From positions 1 to 38,533 of the forward strand of contig NZ_JAQBOC010000011.1 in NCBI RefSeq assembly GCF_028288225.1: 38,533 nt of DNA, written 5' to 3'. A model generated the notes under the pieces. The model did not search any database. It was not told where the DNA came from and saw nothing but the letters and a program-made list of their open reading frames with translations. Both the position numbers and the translations under genes were made by a program. The stretch is from Mucilaginibacter sp. (GTDB taxonomy: Bacteria > Bacteroidota > Bacteroidia > Sphingobacteriales > Sphingobacteriaceae). The stretch's first letter is position 1; the number at the start of each line of letters is the position of its first letter. Below are positions 22,889 through 31,227 of the stretch, piece by piece.

Positions 22889-24154
22889 TTACAAATCTTG
22901 TTTAATATCATTAAGCCCTTTAATGCTCAGGCGTGCACTTATGCCCGATGCAATTACCGAAATAGAAACAACGGTTAAAAACACCAGTATAAAGTCTCTC
23001 AGCAATAACGCAATTGGGTAAGCATCAATTATCGACTTGTCAGTCCCCATCTTTACTAAACCAAAACGTTGCTGCAATATACAAAATATAAGGCCTAAAA
23101 ATATACCTGCAATACAGCCAGTTATTGATATCATCATCCCTTCAAAAAAGAAGATTCCCTGTATAAGTTGTTTATTAGCGCCAAGGCTGGTTAAAATGGC
23201 TATGTCTTTCCGTTTATCCATAACCAGCATGGTTAACGAACCTATGATATTAAATATTGCGATAATTAGCACAAACACCAAAATCATAAAAATAAACCAG
23301 CGTTCGTAATTTAATGTTTTGTATAGCTCGGCATTTTGCTGGCTCCGGTTCTTCACCGTAAAATTATGTCCTATCTTATCCTTTATAACATCCTGCTCAT
23401 CTTTCAAATTGGTTCCTTTTTTAAAGTTGATCTCTAATGATGAAACATTTACCGGCTGATTAAGCAGATCCCGCGCAAAATCAATAGGGGTAATTATCAG
23501 ATCGTCAAACTCCTGTCCGAGGCCAAAAATACCCGTTGGATAAATAGGGCGTACCGTAAACGCATTTAATGGATTTGCCCCGGTACCGGCATCGCGGTTT
23601 GGTGAGTAGATCTCTAAAGGTGTAAACTGATCGCGAATGCTTACCCCAAGGCTGCTTTGCACAGTTGAACCGATAACTGCATAATTGTTTCCATCGCGTT
23701 TTAAAGTGAATGAGCCCGATTGAATAATACTATCCAGGTTTCCCCTTTTCATAAACTGGGCGCTCACTCCTTTTATTGATCCAATAACAGGTTTGCCATC
23801 ATACTTTACCAGAACTTTTTCCTGTAATACCTCTATAAATGAAAAGACCTTGTCATCTTTTCGCAGCGTATTAAAATAAACTGTGTTGGGATTAAAAGTT
23901 TTACCCATGCGGGGCTCAATTTTTATTTCGGGCGTAAAGTTGCTGTACAGCGATAGTATTACCTCCTCAAACCCGTTAAACACCGATAAAATAATAATGA
24001 GTGCAGCGCTGCCAATTAAAACCCCCAGCATGGATATGCCGGAGATGATGTTTATCGCATGCATCTTCTTACGGGAAAATAAATATCTTTTAGCTATGTA
24101 GATGGATGTATTCAATGTTGAATGAGTAGTTAATGAGTTAGTGATTTTACACAT
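22889..24154 (-). CDS. FtsX/LolC-E-type ABC transporter permease
   Basis: A 421-residue inner-membrane permease of the MacB/LolC-E group. It has one N-terminal transmembrane helix (SGISMLGVLIGSAALIIILS), a large periplasmic domain (about 70-270), then three C-terminal helices (FMILVFVLIIAIFNIIGSL, GMMISITGCIAGIFLGLIF and a last helix). NxxSIYIAKRYLFSRKK and VMDKRKDIAILTSLGA are family-typical; the latter is the coupling helix to the ATPase. It may release lipoproteins to the outer membrane. No matching ATPase lies beside it. The ATG at 24154 is given, but homologues start at NTSIYIAKRY, so a TTG at 24115 is quite possible. Confidence 0.9.
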   Translation of the reverse strand: MCKITNSLTTHSTLNTSIYIAKRYLFSRKKMHAINIISGISMLGVLIGSAALIIILSVFNGFEEVILSLYSNFTPEIKIEPRMGKTFNPNTVYFNTLRKDDKVFSFIEVLQEKVLVKYDGKPVIGSIKGVSAQFMKRGNLDSIIQSGSFTLKRDGNNYAVIGSTVQSSLGVSIRDQFTPLEIYSPNRDAGTGANPLNAFTVRPIYPTGIFGLGQEFDDLIITPIDFARDLLNQPVNVSSLEINFKKGTNLKDEQDVIKDKIGHNFTVKNRSQQNAELYKTLNYERWFIFMILVFVLIIAIFNIIGSLTMLVMDKRKDIAILTSLGANKQLIQGIFFFEGMMISITGCIAGIFLGLIFCILQQRFGLVKMGTDKSIIDAYPIALLLRDFILVFLTVVSISVIASGISARLSIKGLNDIKQDL

Positions 24155-24232
24155 GCATCAATAACGCCTTAAAGGTAATGGCTTTTTGGCAATATTTATA
24201 CAACAGGCTTGCGAGCAGTTAAGATTGTAACG

Positions 24233-24482
24233 TTTGTAAATGTTGTATTGGGGGTTTACAGGCGTTACAGGAAATACAGCATTGCAATTCATTATAACAG
24301 GAGGAAACGATTTTATGTCAATAGCTGTATTTTTTGTAAATGTTGTATTGGGGGTTTACAAGCGTTACAGAAAATACAATAATGCAATTCATTATAACAG
24401 GAGGAAACAGTTTTATATCAATAGCTGTATTTTTTGTAATTGTTGTATTGGGGGTTTACAGGCGTTACAGAAAATACAATAA
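24233..24482. repeat. Tandem repeat, 100-bp unit, about 2.5 copies
   Basis: The phrase TTTGTAAATGTTGTATTGGG starts at 24233, 24333 and (with one change) 24433, so the period is exactly 100 bp. Copies 1 and 2 are nearly identical, and copy 3 stops after about 50 bp. Each unit holds a dyad (CTGTATTTTTTGTAA against TTACAGGAAATACAG, allowing G-T pairs) and a less structured half (ATTGCAATTCATTATAACAG, then GAGGAAAC). In copy 1, TGTAACGTTTGTAAA also pairs with TTTACAGGCGTTACA. The period is not a multiple of three, so it does not encode a repeated peptide. Confidence 0.85.
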
Positions 24483-24569
24483 TCTCATCATCAATATAAA
24501 TGGTTAATTATATAATATTAACTTACTATATATTGAATTTCTCTTTTTTATGATAAGATGTTATGTTAC

Positions 24570-24617
24570 GCTGTAACGTTTGTAAAGGGACAATACAGTT
24601 GTTACACGCGTTACAGC
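24570..24617. repeat. Hairpin element (type C) beside the MBL hydrolase stop
   Basis: GCTGTAACG (24570-24578) pairs perfectly with CGTTACAGC (24609-24617). TGTAA pairs with TTACA inside, around a 16-nt loop. It shares TGTAACGTTTGTAAA with the tandem repeat. It lies 3 bp from the convergent-side stop codon at 24621, so it would sit at the 3' end of that transcript, though without a T-run. Confidence 0.7.
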
Positions 24618-24620
24618 TAC

Positions 24621-25259
24621 TTAGTTCAGAAAAGGATTGGTCACTTTCTCATACCCGATAGTAGTATCCGGCCCATGCCCGGGATAAACAATGCAATCAT
24701 CAGGCAATAAAAATAATTTTTGTTCGATGTTATCTACCAGCTGACTAAAGTTACCTCCGGGCAGATCACTCCTGCCTATGCTGCCCCTGAACAGTACATC
24801 ACCCCCTATTAATATATTAGCATCCTTATCATAAAAACACAAATGCGCCGGCGAATGACCAGGAGCGAAGATCAGGTGGAGCGTTGTATTTCCAAAGCTA
24901 ACAGTACCGGTTTCAGGCAAATATTCATCTGGCAATGGCGATAGTTCATAACGCATACCCATTGATGGCGCGTACGCAGAAACGGCCTCCAAAAGCGGCA
25001 GCTCGCCTTCATGGAACTTTGGATTTAATCCGTACTGATCAAAAACAAATTTATTGCCCAGCACATGGTCAATATGACAATGGGTATTTAGCAGCAAAAC
25101 CGGTTTTAAATTATTGTTCCTGATAAAATTTACCACCACATTTTGCTCAGATGCGGTTTCCATACCAGGGTCAATAATAACGCACTCGCCGCTGTCATCA
25201 TATAAAATATAGGTATTTTCCTGGTAAGGGTTATTTACAAAATGCTGAACGTTGGCCAT
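24621..25259 (-). CDS. MBL-fold hydrolase, glyoxalase II-like (GloB family)
   Basis: A 212-residue metallo-beta-lactamase-fold protein of the GloB/YcbL type. Metal ligands: NTHCHIDHVLG (His60, His62, Asp64, His65), His135 in APGHSPAHL, bridging Asp154 in IGGDVLF and His195 in YPGHGPDT. Such proteins hydrolyse S-acyl-glutathione-like thioesters or persulfides; the short form without the C-terminal glyoxalase domain is common and its substrate is open. The frame runs on to a TTG at 25298, but those 13 residues are not conserved and contain a promoter box, so ATG 25259 is chosen. Confidence 0.93.
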   Translation of the reverse strand: MANVQHFVNNPYQENTYILYDDSGECVIIDPGMETASEQNVVVNFIRNNNLKPVLLLNTHCHIDHVLGNKFVFDQYGLNPKFHEGELPLLEAVSAYAPSMGMRYELSPLPDEYLPETGTVSFGNTTLHLIFAPGHSPAHLCFYDKDANILIGGDVLFRGSIGRSDLPGGNFSQLVDNIEQKLFLLPDDCIVYPGHGPDTTIGYEKVTNPFLN

Positions 25260-25263
25260 AGGG

Positions 25264-25271
25264 CAAAAGTA
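25264..25271 (-). promoter_or_regulatory. -7 promoter box (TACTTTTG) of the GloB-like gene, leaderless
   Basis: TACTTTTG on the minus strand ends only 4 bp before the ATG, with a TTTG ending 24 nt upstream. Transcription should start at or next to the ATG, so the mRNA would be leaderless. The same octamer drives hemA and tRNA-Asn. Confidence 0.55.
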
Positions 25272-25375
25272 GTTGATTTTGGATATGCGGATGTGCAAAT
25301 TTGCGGATTTTTTTGACTGCGGAAGGTTTTGAATGCGGAAGGTTTTGGATTGATTGGATGGAAAACCGGTAAAAA

Positions 25376-26287
25376 CTATTTAAAAATATGAATAAGTTTA
25401 TCGTTTTTTAACAGATATGCTCCTGTGGTAGCCGTTAAAAAAATATGATTAAATTGTGTTTTAGTGATATTTAGATCAAGCCCCGGAATCACATACTCTT
25501 TTAAAATATGTTCCTTAGCAACAGTTGCAAAATAAGAGTCAGCATTGTTTAATGCTGGCCCGGCTACATAAATGGTGTCATTTATTTTTTGAATCTGGTA
25601 AATTTCATACGCTTTTCTAAAATCCATTAGCGTATCCGTTTTACCTCCTTTCCTTTTTACATACAGCTTATTATCGTGGCGATCGATAAAATAATTATCG
25701 GCACTAATGTCTGCCATTTCATCCTCCTTAGGCAATTGCTTAACATATTGCCAGTGATGTTGCGGGTCGTTTCCTAAAAGCGAATAAACTTTTTTATCCC
25801 AGAAATTGATAACTAAAAACGCCTGATTGGGCTTTGAATAAATGTGATAAGGGAAAAACACATTTGTATTAAATATATAACCATCCCACGTTTTCCCGCA
25901 ATCGGCAGATTTAAATATTCTGCAATGACTTGCTTCATGAATACCTTTCCATCGTACCAAACCCCACCAAATACCCTTATTATCAATAGTTATCTCATCA
26001 AGTCTATTTAATTTCTTTGCCAGCCATTCCCAGCTTTTACCACCATTAGTACTTAATTCAATCCCAAGAAAACGTCTGAATAAAACTATTGTATTTTTTG
26101 ATGGCTCAAAAGCTCCATAAATCGCACGGTCTTTTTCAGCTTCCTTAAGCGCTTGTTCCCATGTTATCCTTTTTATCTGAGGCTTTTGATTTATTGTGTC
26201 ATGATGAAATTTTTTAAACGAAAGATTGTTCCTTTCGCATGAACAAATAATAAACATTAAGGAAATTATTAAATAATAAAATTTCAT
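25376..26287 (-). CDS. Lipoprotein with sialidase/BNR-like repeats
   Basis: A 303-residue predicted lipoprotein. The signal segment MKFYYLIISLMFIICSCE has its lipobox cysteine at 15 or 17. Two Asp-box-like motifs are visible: STNGGKSWEWL (about 79-89) and KSADCGKTWDGY (about 125-136), typical of beta-propeller sialidase/BNR or photosynthesis-factor-like folds. Only two are clear, so the propeller may be degenerate. No catalytic sialidase residues can be assigned. It is A/T-rich and stands alone between GloB and oxyR. Function unknown; surface binding or enzymatic roles are both possible. Confidence 0.75.
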   Translation of the reverse strand: MKFYYLIISLMFIICSCERNNLSFKKFHHDTINQKPQIKRITWEQALKEAEKDRAIYGAFEPSKNTIVLFRRFLGIELSTNGGKSWEWLAKKLNRLDEITIDNKGIWWGLVRWKGIHEASHCRIFKSADCGKTWDGYIFNTNVFFPYHIYSKPNQAFLVINFWDKKVYSLLGNDPQHHWQYVKQLPKEDEMADISADNYFIDRHDNKLYVKRKGGKTDTLMDFRKAYEIYQIQKINDTIYVAGPALNNADSYFATVAKEHILKEYVIPGLDLNITKTQFNHIFLTATTGAYLLKNDKLIHIFK

Positions 26288-26396
26288 AGTAGTATTAAAA
26301 CCAAAATCATCTTATCTAATTAATTTATACAGATCCAGGTGAGAATTGATACTTCTTCTTTCGGACTTTACTGACTTTCCCGGCTTTCGGATTTCC

Positions 26397-27332
26397 TCAA
26401 ATATCTATCACTTCTTTTTTCTTCTTGCTCTTCATCCGTTTTGGTAAAAACTTCAGGATCTCATTCTTTAGTGCTTCAATCATCCGTCGCTTTAAAAAGT
26501 TGCGCTGTATTACAATGCTTACTTCACGGGCAGGCTCCGGCGATTTAAAATACCGTACCTTATCCAGCTGCTTTTCGCTCAGATCAGACAGTGCCAGTTC
26601 AGGCAAAATAGTTGCCCCGTTATTTTGATCAACCATCCGTTTTAAGGTTTCAACACTGCCGGTATTATATTCAAAATGCTTAAAGCCCTGGGTTGCTTTG
26701 CGGCGCTGGCAAATATTTAAAACCTGCTCGCGCATGCAATGGCCTTCGTTTAATATCCAGATCTCCTCCATATCAATATCATCGGGCACTATATTTTTCT
26801 TTTTTGAGAGCTTGCTGTTTTTGGATACGTAGGCCACAAAGTTCTCGTAAAAAACGGGCAGCTCAGTAAGGGTATTTTCATGTAACGGGGTTGATAATAT
26901 GCCGCAATCTATCATTCCCAGTTTTAGCTGATTGATGATCTCCTCTGTTGTTTGTTCCCAAACTATCAGTTTTACCTGCGGATATTTTTCAATAAAGCCA
27001 TGCAATATTTTTGGCAGGATATAAGGAGCAATTGTGGGAATAATGCCCACTTTCAACTCACCCGAGAGTTCTTTTTGTCTGTCGGTAATTATCTCCTTTA
27101 TCTTTTCACTTTCTGCCAGCAGGATGCGGGCCTGAGTTATGATCTCGATGCCTATCTCCGTAGGTGTTACAGGCTGCTTGCTGCGGTCAAACAGTTTAAC
27201 CCCAAGGGTATCCTCCAGTTTTTGTACCTGCATGCTCAGGGTGGGCTGGGTAACAAAGCATTTTTCGGCGGCAGCTACAAAACTCCGGTAAGTATCAACG
27301 GCAACAATATATTCAAGCTGGGTAATGGTCAT
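26397..27332 (-). CDS. oxyR: Hydrogen-peroxide sensing LysR regulator OxyR
   Basis: A 311-residue LysR-type regulator. The N-terminal helix-turn-helix is at about 3-60 (TQLEYIVAVDTYRSFVAAAE, then FVTQPTLSMQV). The effector domain has the redox pair Cys199 and Cys208 in EGHCMREQVLNICQ, the same spacing and even the same numbering as E. coli OxyR. Oxidation forms a disulfide that switches it to activate peroxide defence. It is divergent from the catalase gene 209 bp away, as expected for its target. The basic tail (KRMKSKKKK) is unusual but harmless to the call. Confidence 0.92.
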   Translation of the reverse strand: MTITQLEYIVAVDTYRSFVAAAEKCFVTQPTLSMQVQKLEDTLGVKLFDRSKQPVTPTEIGIEIITQARILLAESEKIKEIITDRQKELSGELKVGIIPTIAPYILPKILHGFIEKYPQVKLIVWEQTTEEIINQLKLGMIDCGILSTPLHENTLTELPVFYENFVAYVSKNSKLSKKKNIVPDDIDMEEIWILNEGHCMREQVLNICQRRKATQGFKHFEYNTGSVETLKRMVDQNNGATILPELALSDLSEKQLDKVRYFKSPEPAREVSIVIQRNFLKRRMIEALKNEILKFLPKRMKSKKKKEVIDI

Positions 27333-27374
27333 GCTTTTAAATTTAAGAGGCAGGAATTTGAAGAATTAAGATGT

Positions 27375-27440
27375 CAAGAGTCAGGAATCAAGAGTTAGAA
27401 ATAATTTGTTTTATCTTGATTCTTGATTTCTTGACTCTTG
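27375..27440. repeat. Inverted repeat in the oxyR-catalase spacer
   Basis: CAAGAGTCAGGAATCAAGA (27375-27393) recurs inverted at 27421-27440 with one inserted base. It belongs to the word-repeat class found in most spacers here. Confidence 0.7.
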
Positions 27441-27454
27441 CTTCTACCTACACT

Positions 27455-27499
27455 ATAGTTTTTCTCTATTCAAATATAGTAATTATTGATTTTTTCTAT
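27455..27499. promoter_or_regulatory. Candidate OxyR-binding region upstream of catalase
   Basis: ATAG-N7-CTAT (27455-27469) matches one half of the E. coli OxyR consensus (ATAG-N7-CTAT twice). A second ATAG begins 6 nt later (27476-27479), and another CTAT ends at 27499, though not at the ideal spacing. It lies 43-87 bp before the catalase ATG. Confidence 0.4.
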
Positions 27500-27541
27500 T
27501 GAATTTTTATGATGAAGTTTGAATTATAAAAACTAATCTAT

Positions 27542-29041
27542 ATGGAAACCAACAAAAAAAAGCTGACCACAGCATCAGGAATACCTTATGCAGAGAATGA
27601 AAACTCTATGACTGTTGGGCCTCGCGGTCCTATATTGCTGCAAGATTTTATTCTGCATGAAAAGATGGCTCATTTTAACCGTGAGCGGATTCCTGAAAGA
27701 GTGGTACACGCCAAAGGATCAGGCGCGTATGGCACGTTCACCGTTACACACGATATTTCAAAGTATACCCGTGCCAAACTTTTTAATACTATAGGCAAGG
27801 AAACCAAGACCTTTCTGCGTTTCTCAACAGTTGGAGGCGAAAAGGGTTCGGCTGATACCGAACGTGATCCGCGCGGCTTTGCATTAAAATTTTATACTGA
27901 AGAAGGCAACTGGGACCTGGTAGGTAACAACACCCCCGTATTTTTTGTGAAAGATCCTAAAAAGTTCAGCGATTTTATCCATACCCAAAAACGCGATCCA
28001 TATACCAATTGTAAAAGCGCTACTATGATGTGGGATTTCTGGTCGTTAAACCCGGAAAGTTTGCACCAGGTTACCATCCTGATGTCAGACCGGGGAACGC
28101 CTTATGGCTACCGCCACATGGATGGCTTTGGCAGTCATACTTTTTCTATGATAAATGCCAATAATGAAAGACATTGGGTGAAATTCCACTTTAAAACCGA
28201 ACAAGGCATCAAAAATTTTACCGATGCCGAAGCCGGAGAAATGCGCGGTAAAAATCCAGACTTTGCACAGCACGATCTGCTGACACATATCGATAATGGC
28301 GACTTCCCTAAATGGAAATTAAAGATCCAGGTAATGACCGAAGAACAGGCAAAAACCTACAAGTGGAACCCTTTTGATTTGACAAAAGTATGGCCGCATG
28401 GCGATTTCCCTTTAATTGATGTGGGTGTGCTTGAGCTGAATAAAAACCCGGATAATTATTTTGCACACGTTGAGCAATCTGCCTTTGCACCGGCACACGT
28501 AGTTGATGGCATTGGCTATTCGCCTGATAAGATGCTACAGGGGCGTTTACTTTCATACCCTGATGCGCACCGTCACCGTTTAGGGGGCAACTATGAGCAG
28601 ATCCCGGTAAACAGGTGCCCTTTTGCCGTAAATAATTACGAGCGCGACGGACAAATGCGTGTTGATGGCAACCAGGGCTCGGCTCCAAACTATTTCCCAA
28701 ACAGCTTTGATGATATAGTGGCTGATGAAAGCTACAAAGAACCATCATGGGATTTGGGAACAGGCGTAGCCGATTGGTATGACCGGAATGCCGAAGGTGA
28801 AAATGACCATTATACCCAGCCGGGTAATTTATACCGCCTGATGAGCGATGAAGCCAAGCATGACCTGATAACAAACATAACCAACTCTATGGGCGGCATT
28901 GACGGCCCTAAAAAAGAGGTGATAGTAAACAGGCAGCTTTGCCACTGGTTCAGGGCTGATATAGGCCTTGGAATGGCAATAGCAAAAGGCCTGCAGCTTG
29001 ATATGGATGCCGCTATGAGTTCAATGGCAGCGCACGCTTGA
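27542..29041 (+). CDS. katA: Heme catalase (small-subunit, clade 3-like)
   Basis: A 499-residue monofunctional catalase that splits hydrogen peroxide to water and oxygen. Catalytic His56 is in [13 protein letters not shown], the active-site Asn is in VGNNTPVFF, and the proximal heme ligand is Tyr339 in [34 protein letters not shown] is the family signature. The length fits the small-subunit class. No signal peptide, so it is cytosolic. It lies divergent from oxyR and needs heme, which links it loosely to the heme cluster upstream. A strong terminator follows at 29085. Confidence 0.97.
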   Translation: METNKKKLTTASGIPYAENENSMTVGPRGPILLQDFILHEKMAHFNRERIPERVVHAKGSGAYGTFTVTHDISKYTRAKLFNTIGKETKTFLRFSTVGGEKGSADTERDPRGFALKFYTEEGNWDLVGNNTPVFFVKDPKKFSDFIHTQKRDPYTNCKSATMMWDFWSLNPESLHQVTILMSDRGTPYGYRHMDGFGSHTFSMINANNERHWVKFHFKTEQGIKNFTDAEAGEMRGKNPDFAQHDLLTHIDNGDFPKWKLKIQVMTEEQAKTYKWNPFDLTKVWPHGDFPLIDVGVLELNKNPDNYFAHVEQSAFAPAHVVDGIGYSPDKMLQGRLLSYPDAHRHRLGGNYEQIPVNRCPFAVNNYERDGQMRVDGNQGSAPNYFPNSFDDIVADESYKEPSWDLGTGVADWYDRNAEGENDHYTQPGNLYRLMSDEAKHDLITNITNSMGGIDGPKKEVIVNRQLCHWFRADIGLGMAIAKGLQLDMDAAMSSMAAHA

Positions 29042-29046
29042 GTTTT

Positions 29047-29167
29047 TAGTCCATGGTCGATAGTCCATAGACCATAGTAAAAAGAAAAAGCCGGTAGTTC
29101 AATCGAATGAATACCGGCTTTTTTTAGATCTTAAATTACCATGGTCTATAGACCATCGACCATGGAC
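29047..29167. repeat. Inverted repeat of CCATGGTC/GACCATAG words around a terminator
   Basis: The left arm 29047-29079 (TAGTCCATGGTCGATAGTCC, then ATAGACCATAG) is mirrored at 29137-29167 (TACCATGGTC, TATAGACCATCGACCATGGA). The terminator hairpin lies between. The same words form the spacer repeat at 36170-36266. Confidence 0.75.
29085..29125. terminator. Bidirectional terminator between katA and glmS
   Basis: AAAAAGCCGGTA pairs with TACCGGCTTTTT, plus TTCA with TGAA inside, around a short loop. A run of T follows on the plus strand and, from the A run, on the minus strand too. It serves both convergent genes. Confidence 0.85.
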
Positions 29168-29172
29168 TTCCT

Positions 29173-31008
29173 CTATTCCACTGTGACAGATTTTGCCAAA
29201 TTACGGGGTTGGTCTACGTTGCACCCACGCATTACGGCTATATGGTAGGCAAGCAGCTGTAAAGGTATGGTTGCCAGCAACGGCACAAATGCTTCGCCGG
29301 TTTGCGGGATCTCAATTACATAATCAGCCATGCCTTTTACTTCTGTATCACCTTCGGTAACTATGGCTATCACGTGGCCTTTACGCGCTTTTACTTCCTG
29401 TATGTTACTAACAACTTTTCCGTATGACGAATCTTTTGTTGCTATAAATACAACCGGCATTTCATCATCAATCAAAGCTATGGGTCCATGCTTCATTTCG
29501 GCAGCAGGATACCCTTCAGCGTGGATATAGGAGATCTCCTTTAATTTAAGTGCTCCCTCAAGCGCAACCGGAAACGAGCTGCCCCTGCCTAAAAACAGGC
29601 AGTTGGTCGAATCTTTAAACCTCCAGGCTATATCTTTAATATGATCGTTCAGCTTTAAAGCCTGCTCAACCAATTCAGGTATTTCATTTAGTTCGGTTAA
29701 CTGTTCAATCAGCTTACTTTCGGTAATTGTTCCTCTTTGCTGCGCTATGTAAAAAGCTATTAACGTTAAAACGGTTACCTGGGCAGTAAATGCTTTGGTG
29801 GAGGCCACGCCAATTTCCGGCCCGGCATGGGTATAAACCCCGGCGTGGGTTGTGCGCGGAATAGAAGCGCCAACCACATTGCAAATGCCGAAAATAGTAG
29901 CCCCTTTTTCTTTTGCCAGCTCAATGGCTGCCATGGTATCAGCTGTTTCGCCCGATTGGGAGATCGCTATTACCAGGTCTTTTTCTGTAATTATAGGGTT
30001 CCGGTACCTGAACTCCGAAGCATATTCAACTTCAACCGGGACACGGGCATATTCTTCTATTAAATATTCGCCAACCAAACCCGCATGCCATGATGTACCA
30101 CAGGCAACAATAATAATGCGGTCGATATTTTTCAGCTTCCCGGTAAATTCCTTTATTCCACCCAACTGAACCAGGCCTTTTTCAGGATAGATGCGACCGC
30201 GCATACAATCGCGTATTGACCGTGGCTGCTCATAAATCTCTTTCAGCATAAAATGATCAAAGCCACCTTTCTCAAGCATATCCAGCTTTAAATCAAGCTC
30301 ATGTATGTATGGGGTTTGCACCGTATTGTCAATATTCTTTATTAGCAGCTCTTCGCGGCGGATATAGGCGATCTCGTTATCATTTAAGTAGATCACATTT
30401 TTGGTATACTCAACAATAGGTGTAGCATCTGATGCAACGAAATATTCTCCTTTGCCAACACCTATAACCATAGGGCTTCCTTTACGGGCAGCTATTAACA
30501 GGTCAGGTTCTTCGGCGCTCATTATTACAATGGCATAGGCCCCAATCACCTTAGTTAATGCAACCCTAACCGCTTCGCGCAGATCCAAACCTGTTTCATC
30601 CTGTATATCCTCAACCAGGTGTATTAAAACCTCGGTATCCGTATCGCTTTTAAAAACATGGCCTTTGCTTAACAGCGTTTCTTTTATAACACCATAGTTT
30701 TCAATTATCCCATTGTGAATAATAGTAAGCTTACGGTTGCCTGATGCGTGAGGGTGCGAGTTCCTGTCGCTTGGAACACCATGTGTTGCCCAGCGTGTAT
30801 GGCCCATGCCAATTGTACCGCCCAGGTCAACATCTTTCACAAAGCCTTCAAGGTCGCTAACCTTCCCTGCTTTTTTATATACTTTTAATTCTTTGTCAAA
30901 TAAAGAAACACCGGCGCTGTCATACCCTCTGTATTCCAGCCTGTGAAGGCCTTTTATAACTATGGGATAAGCGTCTCTAAAGCCTATATAACCTACAATT
31001 CCACACAT
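29173..31008 (-). CDS. glmS: Glutamine-fructose-6-phosphate aminotransferase (isomerizing)
   Basis: A 611-residue enzyme that makes glucosamine-6-phosphate from fructose-6-phosphate and glutamine, the entry to peptidoglycan and LPS amino sugars. The N-terminal glutaminase (1 to about 230) begins MCGIVGYIG, with Cys2 as nucleophile. Two SIS sugar-isomerase domains follow (about 290-420 and 460-600), with VACGTSWHAGLVGEYL, SQSGETADTM, GRGSSFPVALEGALKLKE and the C-terminal DQPRNLAKSVTVE. Length and ends are canonical. A -7 box at 31042 precedes the ATG. Confidence 0.98.
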   Translation of the reverse strand: MCGIVGYIGFRDAYPIVIKGLHRLEYRGYDSAGVSLFDKELKVYKKAGKVSDLEGFVKDVDLGGTIGMGHTRWATHGVPSDRNSHPHASGNRKLTIIHNGIIENYGVIKETLLSKGHVFKSDTDTEVLIHLVEDIQDETGLDLREAVRVALTKVIGAYAIVIMSAEEPDLLIAARKGSPMVIGVGKGEYFVASDATPIVEYTKNVIYLNDNEIAYIRREELLIKNIDNTVQTPYIHELDLKLDMLEKGGFDHFMLKEIYEQPRSIRDCMRGRIYPEKGLVQLGGIKEFTGKLKNIDRIIIVACGTSWHAGLVGEYLIEEYARVPVEVEYASEFRYRNPIITEKDLVIAISQSGETADTMAAIELAKEKGATIFGICNVVGASIPRTTHAGVYTHAGPEIGVASTKAFTAQVTVLTLIAFYIAQQRGTITESKLIEQLTELNEIPELVEQALKLNDHIKDIAWRFKDSTNCLFLGRGSSFPVALEGALKLKEISYIHAEGYPAAEMKHGPIALIDDEMPVVFIATKDSSYGKVVSNIQEVKARKGHVIAIVTEGDTEVKGMADYVIEIPQTGEAFVPLLATIPLQLLAYHIAVMRGCNVDQPRNLAKSVTVE

Positions 31009-31041
31009 AAATAGATGATTTAATTAATAATGTTTTCCGCT

Positions 31042-31049
31042 CAAAATTA
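31042..31049 (-). promoter_or_regulatory. -7 promoter box (TAATTTTG) of glmS
   Basis: An exact TAnnTTTG match on the minus strand, predicting a leader of about 27 nt. No TTG is found at the usual -33 distance. I see no glmS ribozyme in the short leader. Confidence 0.45.
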
Positions 31050-31161
31050 ATAAGATTAGTGATTAAAGGCTAAGTTTTGGATGTAATTGGTGATATTAAA
31101 AAAAATTAAGAAGTGCCTGTAACTTATGAATTTTAAATTCACAATCTTTATAAATACACAA

Positions 31162-31199
31162 AAGTCCGAAAGATCTGCATAATGCAATCTTCCGGACTT
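31162..31199. terminator. Hairpin after the DUF4270 gene
   Basis: On the minus strand AAGTCCGGAAGAT pairs with ATCTTTCGGACTT (one G-T pair), with an inner TGCAT/ATGCA stem. TTTTGTG follows. It is 29 bp after the DUF4270 stop. The words TCCG/GACTT recur just beside it (31200-31220) and near 26,360, so it is also one of the spacer repeats. Confidence 0.65.
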
Positions 31200-31227
31200 C
31201 CGCGTTTTCCGACTTTCTGACTAATCT

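Noticed and set aside
24240..24482. 80-codon plus-strand open frame over the tandem repeat, with a GAGGAAAC-then-ATG that looks like a ribosome site
   Set aside because: The repeat period (100 bp) is not a multiple of three, so each unit is read in a new frame; Bacteroidetes rarely use Shine-Dalgarno sites, and the peptide has no recognisable fold.
24233..24482. Possible CRISPR array
   Set aside because: The unit is a 100-bp near-identical tandem with no variable spacers and no cas genes nearby.
28308..28874. 188-codon frame antisense to the catalase
   Set aside because: Shadow of a strongly coding gene; Pro/His/Ser-rich product without a fold.
31009..31049. glmS ribozyme or riboswitch leader
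   Set aside because: The predicted leader is only about 27 nt and A/T-rich, too short for the known ribozyme.
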